Assembly (NCBI GenBank): GCA_963736175.1
Contig: CAVTNU010000029.1
Span: 62,001-126,000 of the forward strand
Direction: 5' to 3'
Length of the DNA stretch: 64,000 nt
DNA from: Rhodoblastus sp963736175
GTDB taxonomy: Bacteria > Pseudomonadota > Alphaproteobacteria > Rhizobiales > Beijerinckiaceae
Numbering within the stretch: position 1 is the stretch's first letter; each line of letters starts with the position of its first letter. Below are positions 20,811 to 29,109 of this stretch, in pieces. The notes beneath the pieces are model-generated. The model worked only from the letters and a program-made list of their open reading frames with translations. It searched no databases and was not told the DNA's origin. The translations under genes and the position numbers were made by a program.

Positions 20811-21432
20811 TGGCTCTCCGCGGCGTCCGGCAAGCTTCGCACATTGACGCAAGATGACGCCGAAAACCACCAAACGGGTAGCGATTTCTTCACTGGGTCG
20901 TTTCCGAGCCTATCGCCGCGGGCGTCGGGTCGCCTATCGTCGAGCGACGGCGAGATCGGAGCCGTCGCCGACGTGGTGTTCGACGGCAAACCGGGTGCGC
21001 GCCTTGGCTGCGCGTTCAGCAGAACGCGCAGGAATTCGATCATGACGCGATTGGCCGGCGCGGCTTGCGCGCCGCCCTGCAACATCGCGCCGCGCCAGAG
21101 GGCGTCAAAGCCGACGACGATAATGGCGAGATCAAAGGGGGGCTTGCGGCCAAGGCGTTGGTAGAGTGCTTCGCCTCCGCGCCTTAGCCGGAACTTGCGC
21201 ATATAACCCGTTATTTTACCGCCGCGAGCGGGGTCGCCGAAACGAAACCGGCGAACGCGCCCGATGGACGGGACGCGGGACGCGGACAAGCGACACAAAA
21301 TCGTGACCGATATCTGTCAATGACTGAGATCAATTAGGGCCCGCGTCGGATCGTCGCTGGCGGCGATGGCTTCGGTTTTGCTCCTCGTCGCTTGCAAACC
21401 TATTCCCTTCCCGAACTGTTTCGGAGCGTCCA
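20811..21432. other. Intergenic region with an orphan TetR-gene tail
   Basis: No complete gene is visible in these 620 bp. Positions 21011-21165 repeat the end of the tetR gene at 25711-25865 (see repeat entry); read on the minus strand this gives YQRLGRKPPFDLAIIVVGFD and the rest of the TetR C-terminus, but nothing upstream encodes the DNA-binding half. The reading frame runs past the original stop. The rest holds the upstream region of the hydroxybutyrate dehydrogenase gene. Confidence 0.6.
21011..21165. repeat. 155-bp direct repeat, left copy (duplicate of the tetR 3' end)
   Basis: This segment matches 25711-25865 base for base at a constant offset of 4700, with about six single-base differences by eye. 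It encodes the last 50 or so residues of the TetR protein. Its first base lies at the same point of the tetR tail as the right copy, and similarity stops abruptly at 21165 where the right copy continues into the intact gene. It brackets the bdhA-adc-patatin-ppk2 block. Confidence 0.9.
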
Positions 21433-22218
21433 ATGTCTCTCGCCAACCGCCATGCTCTCGTCACCGGCTCCACCAGCGGCATCGGGCTCGCCATCGCCCG
21501 CGCGCTCGCCAAGGAGGGCGCGGACGTCATGATCAACGGCATGGGCGAGGCCGCCGCCATCGAAAGCGAACGCGCGAATATCGAGAAGGATTTCGGCGTC
21601 AAGGCGTTCTACGACGGCGCCGACATGACCAAACCCGACCAGATCGAGGCGATGATCGCCGACGCCCATGCGAAAATGGGTTCGCTCGATATTCTCGTCA
21701 ATAACGCCGGCATCCAGTTTGTCTCGCCGGTGGAGAACTTCCCGCCGGAAAAGTGGGACGCCATTTTGGCCATCAACCTCTCTTCGGCCTTCCACACGAT
21801 CCGCGCGGCGACGCCCGGCATGAAGGCGCAAAAATGGGGCCGCATCGTCAACACGGCCTCGGCCCATTCGATCGTGGCTTCACCGTTTAAATCGGCCTAT
21901 GTCGCCGCCAAGCACGGCCTCAACGGCCTGACCAAGACGGTTGCGCTGGAATTGGCGACCTTCGGCGTCACCTGCAATTGCGTGTCTCCCGGCTATGTCT
22001 GGACCCCGCTGGTCGAGAACCAGATCCCCGGCACGATGGAAGCGCGCGGCCTGACGCGCGAGCAGGTCATTCACGACGTGCTGCTGGCCTCCCAGCCGAC
22101 CAAGCAATTCGTGACGTCCGATCAGGTCGCCGCGTTGGTGATCTATCTCTGCTCCGACAACGCGTCCCAGATCACCGGCGCGAATCTCTCGATCGACGGC
22201 GGCTGGACCGCCGAGTGA
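21433..22218 (+). CDS. bdhA: 3-hydroxybutyrate dehydrogenase (short-chain dehydrogenase)
   Basis: The 261-residue SDR has the cofactor motif TGSTSGIG (11-18), NNAG (90-93) and the catalytic Ser143-Tyr156-Lys160. The C-terminal half (GYVWTPLVENQIP; TKQFVTSDQVAAL) matches bacterial D-3-hydroxybutyrate dehydrogenases, which oxidise 3-hydroxybutyrate to acetoacetate with NAD in polyhydroxybutyrate breakdown. The next gene, acetoacetate decarboxylase, would act on its product. The gap is 107 bp. Confidence 0.9.
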   Translation: MSLANRHALVTGSTSGIGLAIARALAKEGADVMINGMGEAAAIESERANIEKDFGVKAFYDGADMTKPDQIEAMIADAHAKMGSLDILVNNAGIQFVSPVENFPPEKWDAILAINLSSAFHTIRAATPGMKAQKWGRIVNTASAHSIVASPFKSAYVAAKHGLNGLTKTVALELATFGVTCNCVSPGYVWTPLVENQIPGTMEARGLTREQVIHDVLLASQPTKQFVTSDQVAALVIYLCSDNASQITGANLSIDGGWTAE

Positions 22219-22325
22219 CAGCTTGCGCGGCCTTGTGGCTCTCCGGCCGCGCTTTCATCCCGCCGCGGATGAAAAATACGATTTCCGCATGAATCCGACT
22301 TCCTCCGAGGACAAGGGCGTTTCGA

Positions 22326-23120
22326 ATGAAGATTGCCGATATTTTGAAAAACGCCAGCGCGATGCCGCTGACCAACCCCGCTTACCCCAGGGGTCCGTAT
22401 CGCTTCTACAACAGGGAATTCCTGGTCGTCACCTATCGCACCGATCTCGACGCCCTGCGTGAGGTGGTGCCCGAACCGCTCGAAGTGAGCGAGGCAATCG
22501 TCAAATACGAATTCATCCGCATGCCGGATTCCACCGGCTTTGGCGATTACACCGAATCCGGACAGGTCATCCCCGTTTCATACAAGGGCGAAAAGGGATC
22601 CTTCGTCCATTCGATGTATCTCGACGATGAAGCCCCGATCGCGGGCGGGCGCGAGATTTGGGGTTTTCCCAAGAAACTCGCCACGCCAAAACTGTCTCAT
22701 GAACAGGAAATCCTGGTCGGCACGCTGCACTACGGCTCGATCCTGTGCGCGGTGGCGACGATGGGCTACAAGCACAAGATCTTGCCGCACGAGCCTATTC
22801 TGCGCGCGATGGACGAGCCCAACTTCCTCATTAAGATCGTCCCGCACGTCGACGGCTCGCTGCGCGTGTGCGAACTCGTGCGCTATTACCTTCAGGACGT
22901 CGATCTCAAGGGCGCCTGGAGCGGCCCGGCGGCGCTCGAGCTTTTCCAGCATGTCCTGGCCGATGTCGCCAAACTGCCCGTGCTCGAAGTGCTCGGCGGC
23001 GTTCATTTCATCGCCGATCTGACGCTGGGTCTCGGCGAGGTGGTGCATGATTATCTCGCCGACGCGACCGCGCGCGAATTCGCGCTCAACGACATGCTGC
23101 ATTCCGAGGCTAAAAAATGA
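22326..23120 (+). CDS. adc: Acetoacetate decarboxylase
   Basis: The 264-residue protein shows the family active site REIWGFPKKLA, with Lys116 in the Schiff-base position, and supporting Arg30 and Glu77 (YTESG). It would convert acetoacetate to acetone and CO2 in the cytoplasm. Paired with the upstream hydroxybutyrate dehydrogenase, it suggests a route from storage polymer to acetone. The stop overlaps the patatin-like gene by 4 bp. Some ADC-family proteins act on other keto acids, so the reaction is probable rather than proven. Confidence 0.9.
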   Translation: MKIADILKNASAMPLTNPAYPRGPYRFYNREFLVVTYRTDLDALREVVPEPLEVSEAIVKYEFIRMPDSTGFGDYTESGQVIPVSYKGEKGSFVHSMYLDDEAPIAGGREIWGFPKKLATPKLSHEQEILVGTLHYGSILCAVATMGYKHKILPHEPILRAMDEPNFLIKIVPHVDGSLRVCELVRYYLQDVDLKGAWSGPAALELFQHVLADVAKLPVLEVLGGVHFIADLTLGLGEVVHDYLADATAREFALNDMLHSEAKK

Positions 23121-24277
23121 ATCATCCGCGCCCTCTTCGTCACATGGTGCAGGATATTTCCGGGCTCGCCGGCAAATACGATCGTGTCGCGCTCGTCCTG
23201 CAAGGCGGCGGCGCGCTGGGCGCCTATCAGGCCGGCGTCTATCAGGCGCTTGCCGAGGCCAATTGCGATCCGAACTGGATCGCGGGAGTTTCCATCGGCG
23301 CGATTAATTCCGCGCTGATCGCGGGCAATCCGCCGGAAAAGCGTCTCGCCGCGCTGGAGACTTTCTGGAATACCGTTTCAGGCCGCAAGGTTTGGCTTCA
23401 TACGCCGGAAGGCGACATTTTTCGCGACTGGCGCAATCAGACCAGCGCGATGATGGCGATGATTTTCGGGCAGCCCGGCTTCTTCAAGCCGAGAGGGACG
23501 AACCCCTGGCTGTCCGTGGCGGGCGCGGAAAGCGCGTTGAGCTATTACGACACCGCCGAACTCAAGCGCACATTGGAATCCCTGGTCGATTTCGATCTTC
23601 TCAATAACGGTAAGAAGCGTCTGAGCGTTGGCGCCGTCAATGTCCGCACCGGCAATTTCATCTATTTCGATACGTGCAAAATCTTCGTCGGGCCCGAGCA
23701 CATCATGGCCTCGGGCGCGCTCCCCCCGGCTTTGCCGGCGATAAAGATCGACGGCGAACATTACTGGGATGGCGGCATCGTCTCCAATACGCCGCTACAG
23801 CATCTGCTCGAAGAGGAGCCTTGGGAGTCCTCGCTGGTGTTTCAGGTGGATCTCTTCAGCGCGCGCGGCTCGGCGCCACGCCAAATGGCGGATGTTCTCG
23901 CGCGTCAGAAAGACATCACTTATTCCAGCCGCACCCGCCAGAACACCGACACCTACGCGCGTGTCCATGATTTGAAGATGAAGCTGCTCGACGCTCTTAA
24001 ACGCGTCCCGCCCGAGCAGGTGAGCGAGCCCGAGAAGAAGCTGATCGAGGAATATTCCCGTGCGGGCGACGTCAACATCGTCCACCTCATCTATCAAAAG
24101 AAGGAATACGAGGGCCACGTCCAGGACTACGAATTCTCGGGCACTTCCATGCGTGAACATTGGAATTCCGGCTATGCTGACACCATTCGAACCCTGCGCC
24201 ATCCTGAATGGCTCAAGCGGTCGTCAATCCGGCATGGGATTTCCGTCCACGATCTGCACCGGGAAGATCCGACCTGA
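23117..24277 (+). CDS. Patatin-like phospholipase/esterase with DUF3734 tail
   Basis: The patatin domain has the oxyanion loop QGGGALGAYQ (29-38), the nucleophile elbow GVSIG (Ser59) and the catalytic aspartate in DGG (about residue 218). A C-terminal DUF3734-type extension (RQNTDTYARVHDLKMKLLDAL; FSGTSMREHWNSGY) follows. In some bacteria such proteins sit in the adc/bdh operon and may act on polyhydroxybutyrate granules or lipids. The start codon overlaps adc. No signal peptide is seen. Confidence 0.85.
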   Translation: MNHPRPLRHMVQDISGLAGKYDRVALVLQGGGALGAYQAGVYQALAEANCDPNWIAGVSIGAINSALIAGNPPEKRLAALETFWNTVSGRKVWLHTPEGDIFRDWRNQTSAMMAMIFGQPGFFKPRGTNPWLSVAGAESALSYYDTAELKRTLESLVDFDLLNNGKKRLSVGAVNVRTGNFIYFDTCKIFVGPEHIMASGALPPALPAIKIDGEHYWDGGIVSNTPLQHLLEEEPWESSLVFQVDLFSARGSAPRQMADVLARQKDITYSSRTRQNTDTYARVHDLKMKLLDALKRVPPEQVSEPEKKLIEEYSRAGDVNIVHLIYQKKEYEGHVQDYEFSGTSMREHWNSGYADTIRTLRHPEWLKRSSIRHGISVHDLHREDPT

Positions 24278-24380
24278 CCAAGCGCCCACGAGCGCCATAG
24301 TCAGTTCTTCGCATCCTCGCGTCGAGGCTTGCTAATCAAGACAATTGCCCAACCATCTAGCCGAACAAGGAAGCGCCGCC

Positions 24381-25328
24381 ATGTCCGCGGAAGATAAGAA
24401 AACCGAAAGCGCCCTTTACCGGCGTGTCCACGGCGAAATCGTCGACGATCTCGACGAGGAGATGGAGCTGGAGATCGATGACCAGCAAATCGCGGACATC
24501 GTGGACGACGTGTCCGATCATCCCGAGCACGAAACGATCGAGCGGCGTTTCTATTTCAAGGAGCTGCTGCGCCTTCAGCGAGAATTGATCAAGGTGCAGG
24601 ACTGGATCGTTCACAAAAAGCTCAAGGTCGTAGTGCTGTTCGAAGGCCGCGATTCCGCCGGCAAGGGCGGCGTGATCAAGCGGATCACGCAGCGACTCAA
24701 CCCACGCGTTTGCCGCGTCGCGGCGCTGCCGGCGCCGAGCGAGCGGGAGCGCAGCCAATGGTATTTTCAGCGCTATGCCGCCCACCTTCCGGCCGGCGGA
24801 GAAATGGTTCTGTTCGACCGCTCCTGGTATAACAGGGCCGGCGTCGAGCGCGTCATGGGCTTCTGCACGAACGAGGAATACGAGAACTTCTTCCAGTCCG
24901 TGCCGGAATTCGAGCGGCTGTTGGTGCGCTCCGGCATCATCTTGATCAAATATTGGTTTTCAATCACAGACGACGAACAGCATCTACGGTTCATGATGCG
25001 AATCCACGATCCCCTGAAGCAGTGGAAGCTCAGTCCAATGGACCTTGAGTCGCGCCGGCGCTGGGAGCAATACACCAAGGCCAAGGAAGCGATGCTGGAA
25101 TATACCCACATCCCGGAGGCGCCTTGGCACGTCGTCGAAGCCGTTGATAAAAAGCGCGCGCGTCTGAATACAATCGCGCATCTCCTCACTCAGATACCTT
25201 ACGAGGAAGTCGCTCACGTGAACCCGGTTCTGCCGGAGCGCGCGCACAACCCGAACTACCTCCGTGCGCCGATCCCCAAGGCGATGTATGTGCCGGATTT
25301 GTACGCAGAGAACGTGGTTGAGTCGTAA
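24381..25328 (+). CDS. ppk2: Polyphosphate kinase 2
   Basis: The protein has the PPK2 core: Walker A FEGRDSAGKGG (about 88-98), RVAALPAPSERE, and Walker B LFDRSWYNRAGVERVMGFC. It transfers phosphate between polyphosphate and nucleotides. ATG at 24381 gives 315 residues with GGAAG upstream; an ATG-type start at 24345 would add 12. An acidic N-terminal segment (DDLDEEMELEIDDQQ) is present. PPK2 enzymes are often found near polyhydroxybutyrate and fatty acid genes, as here. Confidence 0.92.
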   Translation: MSAEDKKTESALYRRVHGEIVDDLDEEMELEIDDQQIADIVDDVSDHPEHETIERRFYFKELLRLQRELIKVQDWIVHKKLKVVVLFEGRDSAGKGGVIKRITQRLNPRVCRVAALPAPSERERSQWYFQRYAAHLPAGGEMVLFDRSWYNRAGVERVMGFCTNEEYENFFQSVPEFERLLVRSGIILIKYWFSITDDEQHLRFMMRIHDPLKQWKLSPMDLESRRRWEQYTKAKEAMLEYTHIPEAPWHVVEAVDKKRARLNTIAHLLTQIPYEEVAHVNPVLPERAHNPNYLRAPIPKAMYVPDLYAENVVES

Positions 25329-25385
25329 TGGGCGCCGTGGCCAAGGGCGGTCCGAATTTTATGGCGACATTCAATCGTGCGATAA

Positions 25386-25529
25386 TTTAACATATCGCGG
25401 CATTCGGAGGCGACGACGAGCGATCAGGGCCGCTCGCATGAGCATCGCCATCGCGGTCTCACGCATTCGCACGACGACATTCACGCGCATGAACAGTCTC
25501 ATGTTCACGATCACGGCCACAGTCATTAG
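25386..25529 (+). pseudogene. Histidine-rich C-terminal fragment without a start codon
   Basis: Between stop codons at 25383 and 25527 one frame encodes a tail with 12 histidines in its last 31 residues (SHEHRHRGLTHSH, then HAHEQSHVHDHGHSH). No ATG, GTG or TTG occurs in that frame. The alternating His pattern is typical of metal-binding tails or loops in zinc/nickel transporters and chaperones. It is best read as the surviving end of a metal-handling gene whose upstream part was lost at the ppk2 junction. A chance CAC/CAT-rich repeat is the alternative. Confidence 0.45.
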
Positions 25530-25574
25530 ACGGAATGTCCAGCCGACACCCCACTAAATCCCCATATTCCGCCG

Positions 25575-25632
25575 TTTTTTCGTCCTTCCGCAGCTCTTTT
25601 TGAAGACCTCGCCCAGCGGCCCCGATCGCTCG
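25575..25632. repeat. Diverged 58-bp repeat, copy 1
   Basis: The segment from CGTCCTTCCGC to CCGATCGCTCGCC resembles 28701-28757 (CGTCCTCCCGC to CCGATCGCTCGCC) in the same orientation, with roughly four of five positions conserved by eye. The two copies flank tetR-ohyA-gst. Confidence 0.5.
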
Positions 25633-25707
25633 CCGCTTCATCGCCTGAGTCGCCGCGCTCACGGGCCGCGAGCGCCCGATCGCGAGGGCGATCGGACGTC
25701 AACGAAA

Positions 25708-26328
25708 CTACGCGCTCAGCAGAACGCGCAGGAATTCGATCATGACGCGATCGGCCGGCGCGGCTTGCGCGCCGCCCTGCAACAGCGCGCCGCGCCAGAG
25801 GGCGTCAAAGCCGACGACCATAATGGCGAGATCAAAGGGGGGCTCGCGGCCAAGGCGTTGGTAAAGGGCGCCGAGGCCGCGCGCGAAATTGTCAAGATAG
25901 GCGGCGCGGCTGCGATCGAAGGCGACGGCGAAATTCGCGTCGCGATCGGCGTGCAGCCGCAATTCGATCGCCAGCGTCGCCCAACCCCTGTCTTCCCGCA
26001 CCTTGGCCAGCCATAGGCCGATGTCGGCCAGAAAGGCCTCGACGTCGGCGTCGGGCCGCAGGGCGACGATGCGCTCCAGCCGTTCGGCTTCCTCGCGCAT
26101 ATGCGCCTCCATCACCTCCAGCAGCAGGTCCTCCTTGCTGGCGAAGTTTGAATAGAAGGCGCCCTGCGAGAAGCCGGCGGCCTCGCAGATATTGCGGATG
26201 GAGGCGGCGTCGACGCCGCACCGGACGATTTCCTGACGCGCCGAGTCCAAAATCAGCTTTCGGGTTTGCGCCTGGCTTTCGGCCCGGTTCAGGCGGGGCG
26301 CTTTGACTTTGATCATGATCAATAACAT
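25708..26328 (-). CDS. TetR/AcrR family transcriptional regulator
   Basis: The 206-residue protein has the TetR N-terminal helix-turn-helix (RKLILDSARQEIVRCG, then SIRNICEAAGFSQGAFYSNFASKEDLL at about 43-69) and a ligand-binding C-terminal domain. It diverges from the oleate hydratase gene, and a perfect 10-bp inverted repeat in the gap is a likely operator, so it probably represses ohyA and itself in response to a fatty acid. An internal ATG at 26316 is an alternative start. Its last 50 codons are duplicated at 21011-21165. Confidence 0.9.
   Translation of the reverse strand: MLLIMIKVKAPRLNRAESQAQTRKLILDSARQEIVRCGVDAASIRNICEAAGFSQGAFYSNFASKEDLLLEVMEAHMREEAERLERIVALRPDADVEAFLADIGLWLAKVREDRGWATLAIELRLHADRDANFAVAFDRSRAAYLDNFARGLGALYQRLGREPPFDLAIMVVGFDALWRGALLQGGAQAAPADRVMIEFLRVLLSA
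25711..25865. repeat. 155-bp direct repeat, right copy (3' end of the intact tetR)
   Basis: Same sequence as 21011-21165 at an offset of exactly 4700. This copy is the functional end of the tetR gene and is probably the source. Confidence 0.9.
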
Positions 26329-26337
26329 ATCACTTGA

Positions 26338-26365
26338 AATTCAGATAGCAAGTGGTATCTGAATT
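26338..26365. promoter_or_regulatory. Palindromic operator between tetR and oleate hydratase
   Basis: AATTCAGATA (26338-26347) and TATCTGAATT (26356-26365) form a perfect 10-bp inverted repeat with an 8-nt spacer. A second, overlapping imperfect palindrome (ATATCACTTG / CAAGTGGTAT) is nested with it. The position, within 10 bp of the tetR start and about 65 bp before ohyA, suits TetR autoregulation and repression of ohyA. Confidence 0.75.
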
Positions 26366-26429
26366 ACCGAAGCGGACAGGGACGGACGTTTTCGTGGGTC
26401 CCGCCCACCGCTCGCAAAGGAGACGCATC

Positions 26430-28019
26430 ATGTTCATTCCGCATAAATCGCACGTCTGGTTGGTCGGCGGCGGCGTCGCTTCGATGTCGGCGGCCGTTTT
26501 CCTCATCCGCGACGCTGGCGTTCCCGCCGCGCAGATCCATATTCTCGAGGAGCTCGGCCTCGCCGGCGGCGCGCTCGACGGTTCGGTCTCGCCGGCGCAG
26601 CGCGGCTATGTCACGCGCGGCGGCCGCATGCTCGAGGAAGAAGCCTATCAATGCCTGTGGAATTTGCTGGAGACGATCCCGACGCTGGACAATCCGGACA
26701 TTTCCGTCCGGCAGGAAGTTCTCGACTTCAACGCCAGGATCGAGACCAACGCCATGGGCCGGCTGATCGATCGCAATCACCAGATCATCGACGCAACCCG
26801 CTACGGCCTGAACGCCGCCGACCGGCTTGAAATGACGCGGCTGCTCGCCTCGCCGGAGCGCGTCCTCGGCGCGCGGCGCATCGACGAAATTTTTTCCGAG
26901 CATTTCTTCACGACGGCGTTCTGGCAGATGTGGCGCACCACCTTCGCCTTCCAGAACTGGCACAGCGCCATCGAGCTCAAGCGCTACTTCCTGCGCTTCA
27001 TCCAGGAATTTCCCCGCCTGCACACTTTGGCTGGGGTGAGGCGCACCAAATACAATCAATATGACTCCATCGCGCGGCCGATCCAGAAATGGCTGGTCGA
27101 GCAGGGCGTCGACGTGCGCTTTGGAACACGCGTCACCGATGTCGATTTCGACCGGCCGCAGGGCGCCCGGCGCGCCACGCGCCTGCATCTTCTCACCAAG
27201 GCCGGCGCTTCGACACTGGAACTCGGCGCCGACGACCTGACCTTCATCACCCTCGGCTCGCTGGTGTCCGACGCGTCCTTTGGCGGCAACGACACGGTTC
27301 CCGAACTGATCCGCGACCGGCGCGACGGCGGCTGGCGGCTATGGGAGACGATCGCCGACAAGAACAGCGGCTTTGGCCGGCCAGCCGCCTTTTTCGGCTC
27401 GCCCGACGAACATAAATGGGAAAGCTTCACGCTCACCCTGCGCGGCGACACGTTCTTGAAGCGTATCGTCGACTATACCGGCAACGCCCCCGGAACCGGG
27501 GCGCTGATGACCTTCTACGAATCCGGCTGGCTGATGTCGCTGGTCAATCCGTATCAGCCGCATTTCCCCGACATGCCGGCGGACGTCTATACGATGTGGG
27601 GCTATGGGCTGTTTGTCGATCGCAAGGGCGATTATGTGCAAAAACCGATGGCGCAATGCACGGGCAAGGAAATTCTCGCCGAGCTTTTGCACCAGTTCGG
27701 TTTTGAGGACATTTTCGACGAGACGATGGCGAGCGCCGACGTCACGACGGTGATGATGCCTTACGCGTCAGCGCTTTTCGCGCGCCGCGACGTCAGGGAT
27801 CGGCCGCTGGTGATTCCGGAAGGCGCGCGGAATTTCGCCTTCCTCGGCCAATTCGTCGAGGTTCCGGAAGACGTGGTCTTCACGGTCGAATATTCGGTCC
27901 ATTGCGCGATGCTCGCCGTCTACGAATATTTCGGCGTGAAAAAACAGATTCCGCCGATCTATCATGGCGTGATGGACCCGAAAGTCGGTTTGGGCGCGCT
28001 CAAAGCGGCCTTCTGCTGA
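26430..28019 (+). CDS. ohyA: Oleate hydratase (FAD-dependent fatty acid hydratase)
   Basis: The 529-residue protein matches the oleate hydratase family: the FAD-binding WLVGGGVASMSAAVFL near the N-terminus, GGALDGS, RGGRMLEEEAYQCLWNLL (about 69-86), FQNWHSAIELKRY and NPYQPHFPDMPADVYTMWGYGL. The enzyme adds water to cis-9 double bonds, giving 10-hydroxystearate, and may detoxify unsaturated fatty acids. ATG at 26430 has AAAGGAGA 6 nt upstream. The divergent tetR gene and palindrome point to fatty-acid-controlled expression. It converges on gst with a 12-bp gap. Confidence 0.93.
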   Translation: MFIPHKSHVWLVGGGVASMSAAVFLIRDAGVPAAQIHILEELGLAGGALDGSVSPAQRGYVTRGGRMLEEEAYQCLWNLLETIPTLDNPDISVRQEVLDFNARIETNAMGRLIDRNHQIIDATRYGLNAADRLEMTRLLASPERVLGARRIDEIFSEHFFTTAFWQMWRTTFAFQNWHSAIELKRYFLRFIQEFPRLHTLAGVRRTKYNQYDSIARPIQKWLVEQGVDVRFGTRVTDVDFDRPQGARRATRLHLLTKAGASTLELGADDLTFITLGSLVSDASFGGNDTVPELIRDRRDGGWRLWETIADKNSGFGRPAAFFGSPDEHKWESFTLTLRGDTFLKRIVDYTGNAPGTGALMTFYESGWLMSLVNPYQPHFPDMPADVYTMWGYGLFVDRKGDYVQKPMAQCTGKEILAELLHQFGFEDIFDETMASADVTTVMMPYASALFARRDVRDRPLVIPEGARNFAFLGQFVEVPEDVVFTVEYSVHCAMLAVYEYFGVKKQIPPIYHGVMDPKVGLGALKAAFC

Positions 28020-28031
28020 CAACGACACGCT

Positions 28032-28700
28032 CTATTTATGCAACTGGTGCGGGCCGCCCTTGTCCAGCGCGCGGACATAGGCGGGCCGTGCGTGGATGCG
28101 CTGGAGGAAGGCGGACAGCCGTTGATAACGCGGATCGAGTCCCCCTCGCGCGGCGGCCGCCTCCAAAGGAAAGCTCATCTGGATGTCCGCCGCCGAGAAA
28201 TCCGCGCCCGCGAACCATTCGCGGGCCGACAATTCATTGTCCAGGAAGGCGAGGTGCTGGTCGATCTGCGGCTGCGCCACGCTCGACAGCGCTTTGCTGG
28301 CGATGGCGCGCGCGATCGGCCGCACGAGCAGAGGCGTCGCCGCCGGCAGGCGCGAAAAAATCAGCTTCAGCAGCAGCGGCGGCGCCAGCGAGCCTTCCGC
28401 GTAATGCAGGAAATAGACGTAACGCAGCCAGTCGTCGCCGCCGCGCGGCGGCGCCAGCCGGCCGCCGCCATAGGTTTCCACGAGATATTCGATGATCGCG
28501 CCGGATTCGGCGATGGTCTTGCCGTCGTCGGTCAAGACCGGCGATTTGCCGAGCGGATGGATCGCGCGCAATTCCGGCGGCGCGCGCATCGTCTTGGGGT
28601 CGCGGGCGTAGAACGTGATCGCGTAAGGCAGACCCAGCTCCTCCAACAGCCACAGCACCCGTTGCGAACGGGAGTTTTCAAGATGATGGACATTTATCAT
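28032..28700 (-). CDS. Glutathione S-transferase family protein
   Basis: The 222-residue protein has a thioredoxin-fold N-terminal domain (INVHHLENSRSQRVLWLLEEL; HPLGKSPVLTDDGKTIAESGAIIEYL) and an all-helical C-terminal domain (FSAADIQMSFPLEAAA). It would conjugate glutathione to electrophiles or reduce peroxides. The Ser/Arg in NSRSQR occupies the usual catalytic position. A conserved repeat (28701-28757) lies directly upstream of its start codon. Confidence 0.9.
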   Translation of the reverse strand: MINVHHLENSRSQRVLWLLEELGLPYAITFYARDPKTMRAPPELRAIHPLGKSPVLTDDGKTIAESGAIIEYLVETYGGGRLAPPRGGDDWLRYVYFLHYAEGSLAPPLLLKLIFSRLPAATPLLVRPIARAIASKALSSVAQPQIDQHLAFLDNELSAREWFAGADFSAADIQMSFPLEAAAARGGLDPRYQRLSAFLQRIHARPAYVRALDKGGPHQLHK

Positions 28701-28757
28701 TTTCGTCCTCCCGCGGTTCTTTTTGACGGCTTCGCTCCACGGCGCCGATCGCTCGCC
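28701..28757. repeat. Diverged 58-bp repeat, copy 2
   Basis: This segment resembles 25575-25632 in the same orientation and sits immediately before the gst start codon, where it may contribute the promoter or leader. See copy 1. Confidence 0.5.
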
Positions 28758-28815
28758 TCAAGACGAGAAGTCGGAAAAAGCGGACTAGTCGGACGCCGAC
28801 GGGATCAGCGCCGAT

Positions 28816-29109
28816 TCAGGTCGACGCCTTGTCGGGAACCACGGCGAATCTTACCCCCAGCGCGCGCATGACGGCGCTGACGGTTTCGTGGCGCGGGTGC
28901 GATCCGGGCGCCAGCGCCTTATAGAGGCTTTCACGCCCGAGGCCCGCCGCCTTGGCGACGCTCGCCATGCCGCGCGCCTTCGCCACGTCGGAAAGGGCGG
29001 CAAGCAGCACGGCTTGATTGGGATCTTCCGCCGCAGCGCTCAGATATTCGGCGATGGTCTCCTCGTTGTCGAGGTAATCGGCCACGTCGAAGGTCGCGAA
29101 TTTGGTCAT
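28816..29109 (-). CDS. Addiction-module antitoxin, HigA-like (HI1420 family)
   Basis: The 97-residue protein fits the putative antidote family with an Xre-like helix-turn-helix in its C-terminal half: FDVADYLDNEETIAEYLSAA at the start, then KARGMASVAKAAGLGRESLYKALAPGSHPRHETV (about 45-78). It would neutralise the RelE-type toxin encoded upstream and repress the pair. Its start overlaps the toxin stop by 4 bp (ATGA). The antitoxin is intact, whereas its toxin is not. Confidence 0.88.
   Translation of the reverse strand: MTKFATFDVADYLDNEETIAEYLSAAAEDPNQAVLLAALSDVAKARGMASVAKAAGLGRESLYKALAPGSHPRHETVSAVMRALGVRFAVVPDKAST

Larger units (their letters stand above)
25329..25707. other. Intergenic region between ppk2 and tetR
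   Basis: This 379-bp region holds a histidine-rich reading-frame remnant (25386-25529) and the left member of a diverged 58-bp repeat (25575-25632). No complete gene and no terminator were recognised. Confidence 0.5.

Noticed and set aside
20811..21298. A second TetR regulator gene on the minus strand
   Set aside because: Only the C-terminal 50 residues are TetR-like; no helix-turn-helix and the frame runs past the normal stop, so it is an orphan repeat.
18329..21432. A second copy of the tRNA-Ser 3' end marking attR
   Set aside because: No stretch resembling the T-arm and acceptor end was found by eye in this interval or in the rest of the window.
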